64,000 bases of DNA from Cellulomonas sp. KRMCY2 (GCF_000526515.1 NZ_JAGF01000001.1:4402001-4466000); one strand, 5' to 3'. Positions 51,592 to 62,009 are shown, counted from the first letter of the stretch. The notes: generated by a model from the sequence alone, not told the origin. Translations and numbers: made by a program.

Positions 51592-52625
51592 CGCTTGCCA
51601 CCTCCCAGGCGGTTGGTGATGAAGGCGTTGAAGGCCGCGATGACCACGATGATGAGGAACAGTCCCCAGGACATCGCTGCGGCGTAGCCGAGGTTGAGGT
51701 CCTTCCAGCCGATCTTGTAGATCAGCTGCGCAACGGTCTGCCACTGACCACGGGTACCACCCGTGGCCGCCTGGGCGTTCTGCTCGAAGAGCATCGGCTC
51801 GGCGAACAGCTGCAGGCCGCCGATGGTCGACAGGACCACCGTGAACAGGACCATGGGCCGGATCATCGGGACGGTGATCTTCCACAGCTGCTTCCACGCG
51901 TTGGCGCCGTCCAGGGCCGCGGCCTCGTAGACGTCCTTCGGGATGGACTGCATGGCGGACAGGTAGAGGAGCGCGTTGTAGCCGATCCACTTCCAGTTGA
52001 CCATGAACGCGATGGCGGCCCACGACGTCGCCTTGGAGCCGCGCCAGTCGAAGCCGTCGATGATCTGACCCTGTCCCAGCTCGCTGTGCACCCCGAGCAT
52101 GCCCAGCAGCCAGTTGGCCAGGCCGTAGTCACGGGCGAAGACGGAGGAGAACACGAGGGTCGAGGCGACGATCGGTGTGACGTACGGCAGCAGGATCCCG
52201 ACCCGGAAGAAGTTCTGGGCCCGCAGCCGGCGGTTGAGCAGCGCGGCGACCACGAGGGCGAGGAAGAGCTGCGGGATCGTCGAGAGAAGGAAGATGCCGA
52301 ACGTGTTGCCCAGCGCGTTCCAGAACCTCTCGTCCTCCAGCAGCCTGGAGAAGTTGGCGAACCCGGCCCAACCGTCCTTGTCCGGCTGGAGGATGCTCCA
52401 GTTCCGGAAGGCCACCACACCGTTGTAGATCAACGGGAACAGGCCGAAGACGGCGAACAGGATGAAGAAGGGCGAGATCAGCAGGTACGGCACGACCTTG
52501 TGGTCGAACCTGCCGAGCCGGGACTGCCACGCGCTGGGCGGTGCCTTCGGGCTCGGACTGCTGGTGCTCTCGCCCCTGGAGCGTGGTGCGACAGTCGTCG
52601 CTCCTGCGCCACTGGCGGCGGACAT
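51588..52625 (-). CDS. Oligosaccharide ABC transporter permease, MalF/CebF type
   Basis: A 345-residue permease. A Pro/Ser-rich N terminus, then VPYLLISPFFILFAVFGLFPLIYN and five more helices, with the EAA loop YEAAALDGANAWKQLWKITVPMIRP. It starts at ATG 52625. A perfect 12-bp hairpin separates it from the binding-protein gene, so permeases are probably made in smaller amounts than the binding protein. Confidence 0.88.
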   Translation of the reverse strand: MSAASGAGATTVAPRSRGESTSSPSPKAPPSAWQSRLGRFDHKVVPYLLISPFFILFAVFGLFPLIYNGVVAFRNWSILQPDKDGWAGFANFSRLLEDERFWNALGNTFGIFLLSTIPQLFLALVVAALLNRRLRAQNFFRVGILLPYVTPIVASTLVFSSVFARDYGLANWLLGMLGVHSELGQGQIIDGFDWRGSKATSWAAIAFMVNWKWIGYNALLYLSAMQSIPKDVYEAAALDGANAWKQLWKITVPMIRPMVLFTVVLSTIGGLQLFAEPMLFEQNAQAATGGTRGQWQTVAQLIYKIGWKDLNLGYAAAMSWGLFLIIVVIAAFNAFITNRLGGGKR

Positions 52626-52712
52626 GGGACCTCCTGGGGTGACCGGGCAAGGCGGGTGGCCGGCACTGCGGACAAGAACGTAGCGAACCGCATCGGGTCC
52701 GCGCGCCGTTGG

Positions 52713-52741
52713 GCGGGGGTGAGCACTCGGCTCACCCCCGC
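52713..52741 (-). terminator. Intercistronic hairpin between binding-protein and permease genes
   Basis: GCGGGGGTGAGC (52713-52724) pairs perfectly with GCTCACCCCCGC (52730-52741) with a 5-base loop, 37 bases past the binding-protein stop. A partial terminator or 3' stabiliser here is a known way to make more binding protein than permease. Confidence 0.75.
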
Positions 52742-52777
52742 CCAGCGGGCTATCGCGTCATCGACGCGGTGTGGCGA

Positions 52778-54103
52778 TCAGCCTGCAGCGGCCGTCTCGG
52801 CCTCGGAGACTGCGCGGTCCCACGCCTCGGCACCCGTGGCGATGTTGCCCGCCTGGATGTCGTTGAGCACGTTCTCCACTGCCACGCGCACCGGGCCGTT
52901 CTTGAAGCCCAGGTACTGCGGGGTCAGACCCTCGGCCGTGGCCGAGAAGATCTGGCCGGTCGGAGCGTTGTTGAAGAACTCGTCGGTCTTCTCCTGGATG
53001 GCCGGGTCCTCGTACAGGGCCGGCTGCGACGGCAGGTTGCCGACGGTGTTGAAGATGGCGATCTGCTGATCCGGCTGGATGAGCCACTCGAGCAGGGCGT
53101 ACGCCTCTTCGATGTGGGCACCCTGGGCCGGGATCGTCAGGAACGAGCCACCCCAGTTGCCGCCGCCGCCGGGGATCCCGGCGATGTCCCACAGACCCGT
53201 GGTGTCGGGCGCGGTGTTGCGGATGTGACCGGTCATCCACGCCGGGCAGGCGAGGGCGGCGAAGTCACCGTTCTGGAAACCGGCGTTCCACTCGTCCGAC
53301 CAGGCGGCGATGTTGGCCGACAGGCCGGCGTCGATGATGGCCTCGGTGGTCTCGAAGGCGACCTTCGGGCCACCGTCCATGGCGAGCTCCTCGTCAGAGG
53401 TGAAGAAGCCCACCTCCTGCTGGCCGAGGATCGGGTTGAAGACGTTGGTCGCGTTGTCGATGAACTTCTTGCCACCCGCGTTGGCGACGTAGGTCTTGCC
53501 GGCCTCGATGAAGCCGTCCCAGCCCTCGGTGTCCCACAGGGCCGAGACCTCGGCGCGGTCGGACGGGAGGCCGGCTGCGGCGAAGAGGTCGTGGCGGTAG
53601 CACATGGCCAGACCGCCGACGTCGGTGCCGAGACCGATCTGGACAGCGCCGTCGTCCGCGAGGGTCGACTGCCACTTCCAGGGGAGGTAGGCCTCCTCGT
53701 AGTCACCCGCGCCGAAGTCCAGCAGGTTGGTGAACTTGTCGGCCTGCGAGCGGAACTGGACGACGAAGCCCTCGTCGATGGCCGCGATGTCCGGGGCGCC
53801 GGAGCCCGCGATGAGCTGCTGCTGCAGCGCCTCGTGCTGGGCGTTGTACTCACCCTCGTTGAGGGTGATGGTGATGCCCGGGTTCTCCGCCTCGTACTGG
53901 TCGACGAGCGGGCCGAGACCGAAGTCGCCCCAGAAGGCGATGGAGAGGTTGACGTCCTCAGCAGGAGCCTCGTCCGTCGCGGCGGACTCCTCGGTGCCGG
54001 GATCGGTCGTGTCGTCAGGAGTGCTGCTGCACGCAGTCAGCAGGAGGGCAGATGCTGCGCCGACCGCGAGCAGTGTCGCGGGACGGGATCGAGACCACTT
54101 CAT
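52778..54103 (-). CDS. Oligosaccharide ABC transporter substrate-binding lipoprotein, CebE type
   Basis: A 441-residue lipoprotein. Signal peptide ends in the lipobox LLLTACSST. The mature part has family-1 extracellular binding-protein features: NLSIAFWGDFGLGPLVDQYEAENPGI, GSGAPDIAAIDEGFVVQF, GLGTDVGGLAMCYRHDLFAAAGLP and a Trp-rich middle (PWKWQSTL, WAAWSDEW) that suits sugar stacking. AAAGGGGA lies ahead of ATG 54103. Operators of the CebR type lie 25-54 bases upstream, and a beta-mannosidase gene is next. Cello- or manno-oligosaccharides are the likely ligands (inference). Confidence 0.88.
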   Translation of the reverse strand: MKWSRSRPATLLAVGAASALLLTACSSTPDDTTDPGTEESAATDEAPAEDVNLSIAFWGDFGLGPLVDQYEAENPGITITLNEGEYNAQHEALQQQLIAGSGAPDIAAIDEGFVVQFRSQADKFTNLLDFGAGDYEEAYLPWKWQSTLADDGAVQIGLGTDVGGLAMCYRHDLFAAAGLPSDRAEVSALWDTEGWDGFIEAGKTYVANAGGKKFIDNATNVFNPILGQQEVGFFTSDEELAMDGGPKVAFETTEAIIDAGLSANIAAWSDEWNAGFQNGDFAALACPAWMTGHIRNTAPDTTGLWDIAGIPGGGGNWGGSFLTIPAQGAHIEEAYALLEWLIQPDQQIAIFNTVGNLPSQPALYEDPAIQEKTDEFFNNAPTGQIFSATAEGLTPQYLGFKNGPVRVAVENVLNDIQAGNIATGAEAWDRAVSEAETAAAG

Positions 54104-54127
54104 GCCATATCCCCTTTGGTGTGGCTG

Positions 54128-54157
54128 TGGGTGCGCTCCCACGTTGGAGCGTTCCCA
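54128..54157. promoter_or_regulatory. Two CebR-type LacI-family operators
   Basis: TGGGTGCGCTCCCA (54128-54141) and TTGGAGCGTTCCCA (54144-54157) each differ by one or two bases from the palindrome TGGGAGCGCTCCCA bound by the cellobiose repressor CebR in Streptomyces. They lie two bases apart, 16 bases centre to centre, just upstream of the binding-protein start. Repression relieved by a cello- or related oligosaccharide is expected. The regulator gene is not in the window. Confidence 0.8.
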
Positions 54158-54329
54158 CAATGTAGTCCGCGCCACGATCAGTCCAACAGCGCTGGCGGTC
54201 ACGAGTTGATTACGATTCGGCTGGCGAACAAAGTCTCAGCACGCGATTCGTGGTCACGTTTCCACCGGCGGTGCGCGAGGGCTCTCCCACAGGGCTCCCA
54301 CAGGCTCCCGGCCGTCCGTCCGTGGTCGC

Positions 54330-54467
54330 GTGACCGCTGATCAGGCTCCGTCGTGACCGCCGATCGGGTTCCGTCGTGACCGCTGATCGGGTTCCGTCGT
54401 GACCGCTGATCGGGTTCCGTCGTGACCGCTGATCGGGCTCCGTCGTGACCGCTGATCGGGCTCCGCC
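54330..54467. repeat. Six tandem 23-bp repeats
   Basis: Units begin GTGACCGCTGATCGGG and end TTCCGTC or CTCCGTC; six copies without spacers and with one to three differences. They lie 10 bases beyond the beta-mannosidase stop and upstream of the sugar operators. The rest of the gap (54158-54329) holds no gene. Function is unknown: minisatellite, protein-binding array, or 3' element. Confidence 0.9.
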
Positions 54468-54477
54468 CGGGCGCCCG

Positions 54478-57060
54478 TCAGCCGGCCACGACGAGCGCGT
54501 TCGCGCTGCGCAGGACCCTCGGCGACGTCAGGGCGGCCGGATCCACCTGCGCCGCGGTCCGGACGGTGAACGAGACCGACTGGCCCGCCAGGAGGGTGAC
54601 GAGCTGGTCGTCCACCTCGGCGTCCGGCGCGACCTTGTCCGCCAGCAGGGCCAGGTCACGGACCAGCGACCGGGCGCTCACGTCGACCCGGTAGCCACCG
54701 GCGACCTGCACGACCTCCGTCGTGAAGGGATCCGCCTCGTAGGCGACGTCCTTGTCCGGCGCGAAGAGGTGGATGCCGCGGACCACGCCGTCGCCCACGC
54801 TCGCCGTGACCACCAGGAGCTCGCGCGTGGCGTCGTCGGGCGTGACGAGGTCGACCGGCAGCGGGACCGTCGCCGTGCCGCGCGCGGGCACCTGGACGAT
54901 CGTCTCGACGGTGGCCAGCACGACGCCGTCCAGGCCCGTCCGCTGGGCGACCACCACGGAGCGGCCGGCGACGTCGGTGTCGTTGACGAAGACCGCGACG
55001 AGCTCGTCGCCCCGCGGCTGGACCGTGACCAGCCGGTTCGCGCTCGCGGCCCGGAGGGCGTACCACAGCGGCTTCTTGCGCTCGTCGCTGTCGATCGCGG
55101 CCCAGGACGTGACCGGCCAGCAGTCGTTGAGCTGCCACACGATGCTGCCGGCGGTGCGCGGCCACCACGACCGGTAGTGCTCGATCGCGAACGCGACGGC
55201 GCGTGCCTGGTTGAGCGACGTGGCCCAGTGCCAGTCCTCGAAGTCCGCCGGCACGGGAAGGTGCGGAGCGAGGCCGCGGTCGAGCTTGCCGTTGCCGTCC
55301 TCCGCCTTCTGGTGCAGCAGGAAGGACTCCGACTCCTTGTCCAGCGCCGCCACCGGGACCGCTCGGGTCAGGGTCGCCCAGGTCGCCGGGGCCTGCCAGC
55401 CGAACTCGGAGCAGAACCGGGGGATGTCGTCGCGGTAGTGCGCGTAGTCGCGGGTGTTCCAGCACTGCCACTCGTGGTGGGTGCCGTGGTCGGGGTCGTT
55501 CGGGTGCTTCTCCCCGGCGGTGAACCCGTGCGAGTACGGGCTGTTGTCCGAGTACGGGCGCGTCGGGTCCAGCTCGGCGACGATGTCCGGGAGCACCTCG
55601 GTGTAGTACCTCAGACCCCAGGCGCGGCCCTGGAGATGCTCGGACCAGCCCCAGTCGGCGGCACCCCAGAGGGTCTCGTTGCCGCCGTTCCACAGCACCA
55701 GCGAGGCGTGCGGCGTCAGCCTGGCGACGTTCTCCCGCGCCTCCGCCTCGATCTCGGCCGCGATCGGGTCGACCTCCGGGTAGGCGGCGCAGGCGAACAG
55801 GAAGTCCTGCCAGACCAGCAGGCCGTGCTCGTCGGCCAGGTCGTAGAAGTCCTCGGTCTCGTAGCTCCCGCCGCCCCAGACCCGCAGCAGGTTGAGGTTC
55901 GCCCCGAGCGCCTGACGCATGCGCCGGTCCAGCCGGGCGCGGTCGATCCGCGTGAGCAGGTGGTCGTCCGGGATCCAGTTGGCGCCCTTGACGAAGACCG
56001 GGACGTCGTTGATCACGAACGTGAAGGCCGTCCCGTACTGGTCGACGCCGCGGTCCAGGACGACGGAGCGGAACCCGATGCGGCGCCGCCAGGTTCCCAG
56101 GCCGGCGTCGGGGTCGGACGCGCCGTCGGCGTCGGCGAGCCGGACCGTCAGGTCGTGCAGCGTGGCCCGGCCGTAGCCCACCGGCCACCAGCGCTCGACG
56201 TCGGGCACCACGACGGTCACGACGGCGGTCGTGGCGCCGGCAGGCACCGTGACCTGGGCAGTGACCTCCGACGTGACCTCCGCCTGCCGGCCGGCGACCG
56301 ATGCGGTGACGATCAGCGGGACGTCGGCGCCGAGGCCGGAGCGCTCGATCTCGACGTGCACCTCGGCGCGCCCGGCGCCGTCGGCATCGACAGTCACGAG
56401 CGGGCGCACCTGTGCGAGGCGTGCGGTGCGCCAGCGCTCGAGCCGCACCGGCTTGCCGATGCCGGCGGTCTGGAGGTCCGGCCCCCAGTCCCAGCCGAAG
56501 CTGCAGGCCATCTTGCGCACGTAGGCGAACGGGTGCGGGTACGGCCGCGGCAGGTGACCCTGCTCGGCCTCGAGCGCCTCGGCGTGCTCGAGGGCCGGGG
56601 CGAAGGTCACTGCCAGGTCGTTGTGGCCCGCGACCAGGTCGCGCACGTCGACCCGGTAGGAACGGTGCTGGTTGGCCGTCCGCGCGACGACGTCCCCGTT
56701 GAGCTCGACCGTCGCGACGGTGTCGAGCCCCTCGAACACCAGGTCGACCCGCTCGTCCGGCGCGGCCGGCCGCGCAGCGAACGACGTGTGGTAGCGCCAG
56801 TGCGTCCGGTGCATCCACACCAGGGTCTTCTCGTTCAGGTCGAGGTACGGATCGGGGATCAGACCGGCGTCGAGCAGGTCCGTGTGCGTGCTGCCCGGGA
56901 CGGTCGCGGGGACGGTCCGGCCGGCGATCTCGGCGGGGACGGGTCCGGCGACGGCGCGCAGCGACCACCCGTCGTGCAGGTGCTCGGTGGCGGGGACCGC
57001 CGGCCCGGCCGGGGACGGGGCGGCGGCGAGGACGTGCGTGGTGGCGGACATCGGGCTCAT
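54478..57060 (-). CDS. Beta-mannosidase, glycoside hydrolase family 2
   Basis: An 860-residue enzyme removing terminal beta-mannose from manno-oligosaccharides. It has the GH2 sugar-binding jelly roll ([39 protein letters not shown]), immunoglobulin-like domain, and TIM barrel with [22 protein letters not shown], acid/base Glu in [19 protein letters not shown], and nucleophile Glu in [15 protein letters not shown]. The C-terminal half has [16 protein letters not shown]. No signal peptide, so it acts on imported sugars. Two candidate ATGs, 57060 and 57051, lack a strong Shine-Dalgarno sequence. It neighbours the importer whose substrate it may process. Confidence 0.9.
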   Translation of the reverse strand: MSPMSATTHVLAAAPSPAGPAVPATEHLHDGWSLRAVAGPVPAEIAGRTVPATVPGSTHTDLLDAGLIPDPYLDLNEKTLVWMHRTHWRYHTSFAARPAAPDERVDLVFEGLDTVATVELNGDVVARTANQHRSYRVDVRDLVAGHNDLAVTFAPALEHAEALEAEQGHLPRPYPHPFAYVRKMACSFGWDWGPDLQTAGIGKPVRLERWRTARLAQVRPLVTVDADGAGRAEVHVEIERSGLGADVPLIVTASVAGRQAEVTSEVTAQVTVPAGATTAVVTVVVPDVERWWPVGYGRATLHDLTVRLADADGASDPDAGLGTWRRRIGFRSVVLDRGVDQYGTAFTFVINDVPVFVKGANWIPDDHLLTRIDRARLDRRMRQALGANLNLLRVWGGGSYETEDFYDLADEHGLLVWQDFLFACAAYPEVDPIAAEIEAEARENVARLTPHASLVLWNGGNETLWGAADWGWSEHLQGRAWGLRYYTEVLPDIVAELDPTRPYSDNSPYSHGFTAGEKHPNDPDHGTHHEWQCWNTRDYAHYRDDIPRFCSEFGWQAPATWATLTRAVPVAALDKESESFLLHQKAEDGNGKLDRGLAPHLPVPADFEDWHWATSLNQARAVAFAIEHYRSWWPRTAGSIVWQLNDCWPVTSWAAIDSDERKKPLWYALRAASANRLVTVQPRGDELVAVFVNDTDVAGRSVVVAQRTGLDGVVLATVETIVQVPARGTATVPLPVDLVTPDDATRELLVVTASVGDGVVRGIHLFAPDKDVAYEADPFTTEVVQVAGGYRVDVSARSLVRDLALLADKVAPDAEVDDQLVTLLAGQSVSFTVRTAAQVDPAALTSPRVLRSANALVVAG

Positions 57061-57159
57061 CTTCGGCTCAGGGGCTGGACGGGTCGGTGTCGGCCCGGCA
57101 AGGGATCCTACGGCTCCGGCGCGGATCGCCCCGCAGAACAACAGGTAGCCTGGACGGTC

Positions 57160-58269
57160 GTGGCAGCCACCGACTTCGCGAACGAGATCAGCGCCCTCCG
57201 GACGACCCTGGGCACGATCCGGGCGGTCAGCGACCCCGATGCCCTGCGGGCCCAGATCGCCGAGCTCTCGGACAAGGCGTCGGCCCCGGACCTGTGGGAC
57301 GACACGGACGCCGCCCAGAAGGTCACCTCGGCGCTGTCCCACGCCCAGTCCGAGCTCGAGCGCCTCGACGGGTTCACCCAGCGCATCGACGACCTCGAGA
57401 CGCTGGTCCAGATGGCTGTCGAGGAGGACGACGAGGACACCCTCGCCGACGCGGAGGCCGAGCTGGTCACACTCCGCAAGGACCTCGGCCTCCTCGAGGT
57501 CCGGACCCTGCTCGCCGGCGAGTACGACCAGCGCGAGGCCGTCGTGACGATCCGCGCCGGCGCCGGCGGGGTCGACGCTGCCGACTTCGCCGAGATGCTG
57601 CTGCGGATGTACCTGCGCTGGGCCGAGCGGCACGGCTTCCCCACCCAGGTCCTGGACACCTCGTACGCCGAGGAGGCGGGCCTGAAGTCCGCGACGTTCG
57701 AGGTCAAGGTGCCCTACGCCTTCGGGAACCTGTCCGTCGAGGCCGGCACGCACCGCCTCGTGCGGATCTCGCCGTTCGACAACCAGGGCCGTCGCCAGAC
57801 GTCGTTCGCGGCCGTCGAGGTCATCCCGCTCATCGAGCAGACCGATCACGTCGACATCCCCGACAACGAGATCAAGGTCGACGTCTTCCGCTCGTCGGGC
57901 CCGGGCGGGCAGTCCGTCAACACGACCGACTCCGCGGTGCGGCTGACCCACATCCCGACCGGGATCGTCGTCTCGATGCAGAACGAGAAGAGCCAGATCC
58001 AGAACCGGGCAGCGGCCCTGCGGGTGCTCCAGTCGCGGCTGCTCCTGCAGCGCCAGGCCGAGGAGAGCGCCGCGAAGAAGGCGATGGCCGGCGACGTCAA
58101 GGCGAGCTGGGGCGACCAGATGCGCTCCTACGTGCTTCAGCCGTACCAGATGGTCAAGGACCTGCGCACCGAGCACGAGGTCGGCAACCCCCAGGCCGTG
58201 TTCGACGGCGACATCGACGACTTCATCGAGGCCGGCATCCGCTGGCGCCGTTCGCTCGACCGCGCCTGA
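57160..58269 (+). CDS. prfB: Peptide chain release factor 2
   Basis: A 369-residue factor ending translation at UGA and UAA. The N-terminal helical domain ([25 protein letters not shown]), the stop-codon reading region ([32 protein letters not shown]) and the catalytic [18 protein letters not shown] with GGQ are all present. There is no in-frame stop or programmed frameshift near codon 26, unlike many bacteria. TAGCCT seven to thirteen bases before the GTG suggests leaderless transcription. It is followed by ftsEX. Confidence 0.95.
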   Translation: MAATDFANEISALRTTLGTIRAVSDPDALRAQIAELSDKASAPDLWDDTDAAQKVTSALSHAQSELERLDGFTQRIDDLETLVQMAVEEDDEDTLADAEAELVTLRKDLGLLEVRTLLAGEYDQREAVVTIRAGAGGVDAADFAEMLLRMYLRWAERHGFPTQVLDTSYAEEAGLKSATFEVKVPYAFGNLSVEAGTHRLVRISPFDNQGRRQTSFAAVEVIPLIEQTDHVDIPDNEIKVDVFRSSGPGGQSVNTTDSAVRLTHIPTGIVVSMQNEKSQIQNRAAALRVLQSRLLLQRQAEESAAKKAMAGDVKASWGDQMRSYVLQPYQMVKDLRTEHEVGNPQAVFDGDIDDFIEAGIRWRRSLDRA

Positions 58270-58523
58270 CGGACGCCCGCACCCCCCTGGGCGCCGAACC
58301 GCGTCGCACCGGGCGCCATGGCACCGGTGACCCGGGATCGACCGGTTTGACCGGATCACGCCGGTCGGGGTCGACGGCGGCACACACCCACAGCCGCCCG
58401 TGCGGCGTGTCCGGTCCGGCTCCGCCGTCGGGCCTGCATACCCTCGAAACGGCGTGAGCGCCGTGGATGTGTTCGTCCATGCCTCAAGCCCGCCCGCTGC
58501 CCCCGACGACTGGCTCCGAACCT

Positions 58524-59213
58524 GTGATCCGACTCGAGAACGTCACCAAGGTCTACGCCCGCGGCGCCCGTCCGGCGCTCGACGCCGTCGACCTCGAGAT
58601 CGAGCGCGGCGAGTTCGTCTTCCTCGTCGGCGCGTCGGGCTCGGGCAAGTCGACCTTCCTGCGGCTCGTGCTCCGGGAGGAGCGCCCGTCGGCGGGCCGG
58701 ATCTTCGTCGCGGGCCGGGACCTGTCGACCCTCTCGACCTGGCGGGTGCCGCACCTGCGCCGCCAGATGGGCGCCGTCTTCCAGGACTTCCGGCTGCTGC
58801 CCAACAAGACGGTCTTCGAGAACGTCGCCTTCGCGCTGCAGGTCATCGGCAAGCCGCGGCACCACATCATGACGACGGTGCCCGACACCCTCGAGCTCGT
58901 CGGCCTCGGCGGCAAGGAGAAGCGCCGCCCGCACGAGCTGTCCGGTGGCGAGCAGCAGCGCGTGGCCATCGCCCGCGCGTTCGTCAACCGGCCGTCGATC
59001 CTGCTCGCGGACGAGCCGACCGGGAACCTCGACCCCACGACCTCGGTCGGGATCATGCGCCTGCTCGACCGGATCAACCGCACCGGCACGACGGTCGTCA
59101 TGGCGACGCACGACGACGAGATCGTCGACCAGATGCGCAAGCGCGTCATCGAGCTCGACTCCGGCCAGATGGTGCGCGACCAGTCGCGCGGCGTCTACGG
59201 ATCGACGCGCTGA
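58524..59213 (+). CDS. ftsE: Cell division ATPase FtsE
   Basis: A 229-residue ATPase of the FtsEX complex at the division site. [31 protein letters not shown] leads to Walker [22 protein letters not shown]; signature [20 protein letters not shown]; Walker [17 protein letters not shown] 58524 gives the standard length; ATG 58467 would add 19 residues. ftsX starts 12 bases after its stop. Confidence 0.93.
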   Translation: MIRLENVTKVYARGARPALDAVDLEIERGEFVFLVGASGSGKSTFLRLVLREERPSAGRIFVAGRDLSTLSTWRVPHLRRQMGAVFQDFRLLPNKTVFENVAFALQVIGKPRHHIMTTVPDTLELVGLGGKEKRRPHELSGGEQQRVAIARAFVNRPSILLADEPTGNLDPTTSVGIMRLLDRINRTGTTVVMATHDDEIVDQMRKRVIELDSGQMVRDQSRGVYGSTR

Positions 59214-59225
59214 GGGGATGACCAG

Positions 59226-60140
59226 ATGAGACTCCAGTTCATCCTCTCCGAGATCGGCCTCGGCCTGCGCCGCAACCTGTCGATGACGATCTCGGTCATC
59301 CTGGTGACCTTCGTGTCCCTGACGTTCGTCGGCGCAGCCGGCCTGCTCCAGCTGCAGATCGACCAGATGAAGGACGACTGGTACGACCGCGTCGAGGTGT
59401 CCATCTACCTGTGCCCGCAGGACTCGGACGCCCCGACCTGCGCCGGCGGTGAGGCGACCCAGGAGCAGATGGACGCCCTGCGCGCCCAGCTCGAGTCCGA
59501 GACCCTCGCGCCCTACGTCGAGCAGGTCTACTTCGAGAGCAAGGACGACGCCTTCGTCGCGTTCCAGAAGCTCTACCCCGACGAGTGGTGGGCGCAGGGC
59601 ATCACCGCCGAGCAGCTGCAGGCCTCGTTCCGGGTGGCCCTGATCGACCCGCAGGACTACCAGGTCGTCTCGGACGTGTTCACCGGCCAGCAGGGCGTCG
59701 AGGAGGTGCGCGACCAGAGCGAGGTCATCGAACCGCTGATCCTCGTGCTCAACCGGACGAGCCTCGTCGCGGCCGGTCTCGCCGCCGTCATGCTGCTGGC
59801 CGCCGTCCTGCTGATCACCACGACGATCCGGCTGTCGGCGATGAGCCGACGCCGTGAGACGGGCATCATGCGCCTGGTCGGCGCCTCGAACCTGTTCATC
59901 CAGCTCCCGTTCATGCTCGAGGGCGCGATCGCCGCGACGATCGGGGCGGCGATGTCCGTCGCCGGCCTGTGGTTCGGCGTGCGCTACCTCATCGAGGACT
60001 GGCTCGCCCAGTCCGTCCGGTTCATCCCGTACATCGACGCGAGCGCCGTCTGGACGGTCGCGCCCGTGCTGATGGCTGTCGCGATCGTGCTCGCGGCGAT
60101 CTCCTCCGTCGTGACCTTGAGCCGCTACACGAAGGTGTGA
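59226..60140 (+). CDS. ftsX: Cell division membrane protein FtsX
   Basis: A 304-residue four-helix membrane protein. The first helix (MTISVILVTFVSLTFVGAAGLL) leads to a large extracellular loop of about 120 residues with a Cys pair (YLCPQDSDAPTC), then three helices near the C terminus with the FtsX/MacB pattern SRRRETGIMRLVGASNLFIQLPFMLEG. The loop should bind and activate the peptidoglycan hydrolase encoded next. The operon is prfB-ftsE-ftsX-M23-smpB. Confidence 0.93.
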   Translation: MRLQFILSEIGLGLRRNLSMTISVILVTFVSLTFVGAAGLLQLQIDQMKDDWYDRVEVSIYLCPQDSDAPTCAGGEATQEQMDALRAQLESETLAPYVEQVYFESKDDAFVAFQKLYPDEWWAQGITAEQLQASFRVALIDPQDYQVVSDVFTGQQGVEEVRDQSEVIEPLILVLNRTSLVAAGLAAVMLLAAVLLITTTIRLSAMSRRRETGIMRLVGASNLFIQLPFMLEGAIAATIGAAMSVAGLWFGVRYLIEDWLAQSVRFIPYIDASAVWTVAPVLMAVAIVLAAISSVVTLSRYTKV

Positions 60141-60145
60141 GGACC

Positions 60146-61468
60146 ATGTCGCAACGATCGAGCCGCCTCCGCGCCGCACTGGCGACCCTCCTCGCGGTCG
60201 CCGTCCTGGTCGTCGGGCTGCCGGCCTCGGCCGACGAGTACGACGACCAGCGGGCCCAGGCCGAGGCACGGCAGAACGCCGTCGACCAGGCCATCACCGA
60301 CCTCCAGTCCGAGCTCGAGGACACCGACGCGGCACTGGTCGCGGCCTACGCCGAGCTCCAGGGCATCGAGGCGCAGATCGTGGTGGCCCAGGAGCAGCTC
60401 ACCGCCGCCGAGGCGCTGCTCGCCCAGCTGCAGCGCGAGGCCGCGATCATCGCCGAGCGCCTCGAGGTGGCCAAGGCCGAGGAGGCCTCGATCACCGCGC
60501 AGATCACTGCCGACACCGAGCGTGCCGACCAGATCCGGATCGCCATCGGGCAGATGGCGCGGGACGCCTACAAGGGCGACATGGCGGCATCGTCGTTGTC
60601 CGCCGTGCTCGACGCGGACAGCACCGACGAGTTCGTCCAGCAGTCGGCGCTCGCCGAGACCGCGCTGCGCACCCAGACCCAGGCGCTGCGGGACGTCGAC
60701 CAGATCAACGGCGTCAACCGCAACCGTGAGGCTCGGCTGGCTGCTGTGCGTGAGCAGATCACCGGACTCAAGGCCGAGGCCGACGCCAAGGTCGTCGAGG
60801 CCGACGCCGCCCGCGCCGCTGCCGAGGCCCGCACCGTCGAGCTGGACGGGCTGCAGGCCGAGGCCCAGGCCAAGACGGCCCTGATCGAGCGGCAGAAGGC
60901 CGACCAGCTGGCGAAGCAGCAGGAGCTCGAGGCGCAGCAGGCAGCGCTCACCGCCGAGCTGAACGAGATCATCCGGCTGCAGGAGGAGCGTCGACGGCAG
61001 GAGGCCGAAGCCGCCAAGGCAGGGCAGGGTGCGGGTCCGACGACCGGCTCGACAGCCGACCGCCCCTTCATCAACCCGACCTCGGTCAACCCGATGGTCG
61101 TCACCTCCAGCTACGGCATGCGGCTCCACCCGATCCTGGGATACGTCCGGCTGCACGCGGGGACAGACCTGCGGACGTACTGCGGCACCCCGATCTACGC
61201 CGCCGCGAGCGGCACCGTCGAGTGGGCGACGGCCCGCGCCGGCTTCGGGAACCAGGTGCTGATCAACCACGGCTACTGGAAGGGCTCGGCGCTGATGTCG
61301 AGCTACAACCACCTGAGCAGCTTCGCGACGCGCGGCGGCGCGTCGGTCTCGCAGGGTGAGCTCATCGGGTACTCGGGCAACACCGGCACCTCCGCCGCGT
61401 GCCACCTGCACTTCGAGGTCTACGTCAACGGCTCGACGGTCGACCCGCGACCGATGATCAACGCCTAG
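60146..61468 (+). CDS. Coiled-coil M23 peptidase, probable FtsEX-controlled peptidoglycan hydrolase
   Basis: A 440-residue exported protein. Signal peptide (LATLLAVAVLVVGLPASADE), two long coiled-coil segments (residues 30-310, rich in QA and EAE heptads), then a C-terminal LytM domain with metal ligands YGMRLHPILGYVRLHAGTD (His, Asp) and catalytic HLHFEVYVNG. Domain order matches EnvC, PcsB and RipC, which FtsEX activates. The ATG lies five bases after the ftsX stop. With HxxxD and HxH intact it may cut peptidoglycan itself. Confidence 0.88.
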   Translation: MSQRSSRLRAALATLLAVAVLVVGLPASADEYDDQRAQAEARQNAVDQAITDLQSELEDTDAALVAAYAELQGIEAQIVVAQEQLTAAEALLAQLQREAAIIAERLEVAKAEEASITAQITADTERADQIRIAIGQMARDAYKGDMAASSLSAVLDADSTDEFVQQSALAETALRTQTQALRDVDQINGVNRNREARLAAVREQITGLKAEADAKVVEADAARAAAEARTVELDGLQAEAQAKTALIERQKADQLAKQQELEAQQAALTAELNEIIRLQEERRRQEAEAAKAGQGAGPTTGSTADRPFINPTSVNPMVVTSSYGMRLHPILGYVRLHAGTDLRTYCGTPIYAAASGTVEWATARAGFGNQVLINHGYWKGSALMSSYNHLSSFATRGGASVSQGELIGYSGNTGTSAACHLHFEVYVNGSTVDPRPMINA

Positions 61469-61520
61469 CGCCAGGAGTATCCCGGCGACCGTCCGACGGG
61501 CGACCCCGTAACCTTGGACC

Positions 61521-62000
61521 ATGGCCAAGGAGAGTGGGCGGAAGCTCGTCGCGAGCAACAAGAAGGCGCGGCACGACTTCCACATCGACGACACCTTCGA
61601 GGCCGGCCTCGTCCTGACCGGCACCGAGGTCAAGGCGCTGCGCGCCGGCCGGGCCTCGCTCGTCGACGGCTACGCGGTCGTCGACCGGGGCGAGGCATGG
61701 CTCGAGGGCGTCCACATCCCCGAGTACACCGAGGGCACCTGGACCAACCACGCACCGCGCCGCAAGCGCAAGCTGCTGCTGCACCGCCGTGAGATCGAGG
61801 AGCTCCAGCACGAGACCCAGGCCAAGGGATGCACGATCGTCCCGCTGGCCCTGTACTTCGTCGACGGTCGCGCCAAGGTCGAGATCGCTCTCGCGCGTGG
61901 CAAGAAGGAGTACGACAAGCGCAACACCCTGCGCGAGAAGCAGGAGAACCGCGAAGCCCAGGCGGCGATGAGCCTGCGAAGGCAGCACGGAGCACCCTAG
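61521..62000 (+). CDS. smpB: SsrA-binding protein
   Basis: A 159-residue partner of tmRNA in rescuing stalled ribosomes. [40 protein letters not shown], then [26 protein letters not shown], and C-terminal [26 protein letters not shown]; all as in the family. The tmRNA gene is not next to it in this window. Confidence 0.95.
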   Translation: MAKESGRKLVASNKKARHDFHIDDTFEAGLVLTGTEVKALRAGRASLVDGYAVVDRGEAWLEGVHIPEYTEGTWTNHAPRRKRKLLLHRREIEELQHETQAKGCTIVPLALYFVDGRAKVEIALARGKKEYDKRNTLREKQENREAQAAMSLRRQHGAP

Positions 62001-62009
62001 GCTTCAGGC

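Noticed and set aside
54330-54467. CRISPR array
   Set aside because: Repeats are directly tandem with no spacers and no cas genes are nearby.
54445-57159. Long open extension upstream of prfB giving a 1,274-codon frame
   Set aside because: The extra 900 residues are antisense to the beta-mannosidase and low-complexity; release factor 2 similarity starts at GTG 57160.
57160-57260. Programmed +1 frameshift of prfB
   Set aside because: The reading frame is continuous through the usual frameshift position; no in-frame UGA is present.
61469-62009. tmRNA gene next to smpB
   Set aside because: Only the smpB gene and 9-50 base gaps are present; no tRNA-like ends or tag-peptide frame seen.
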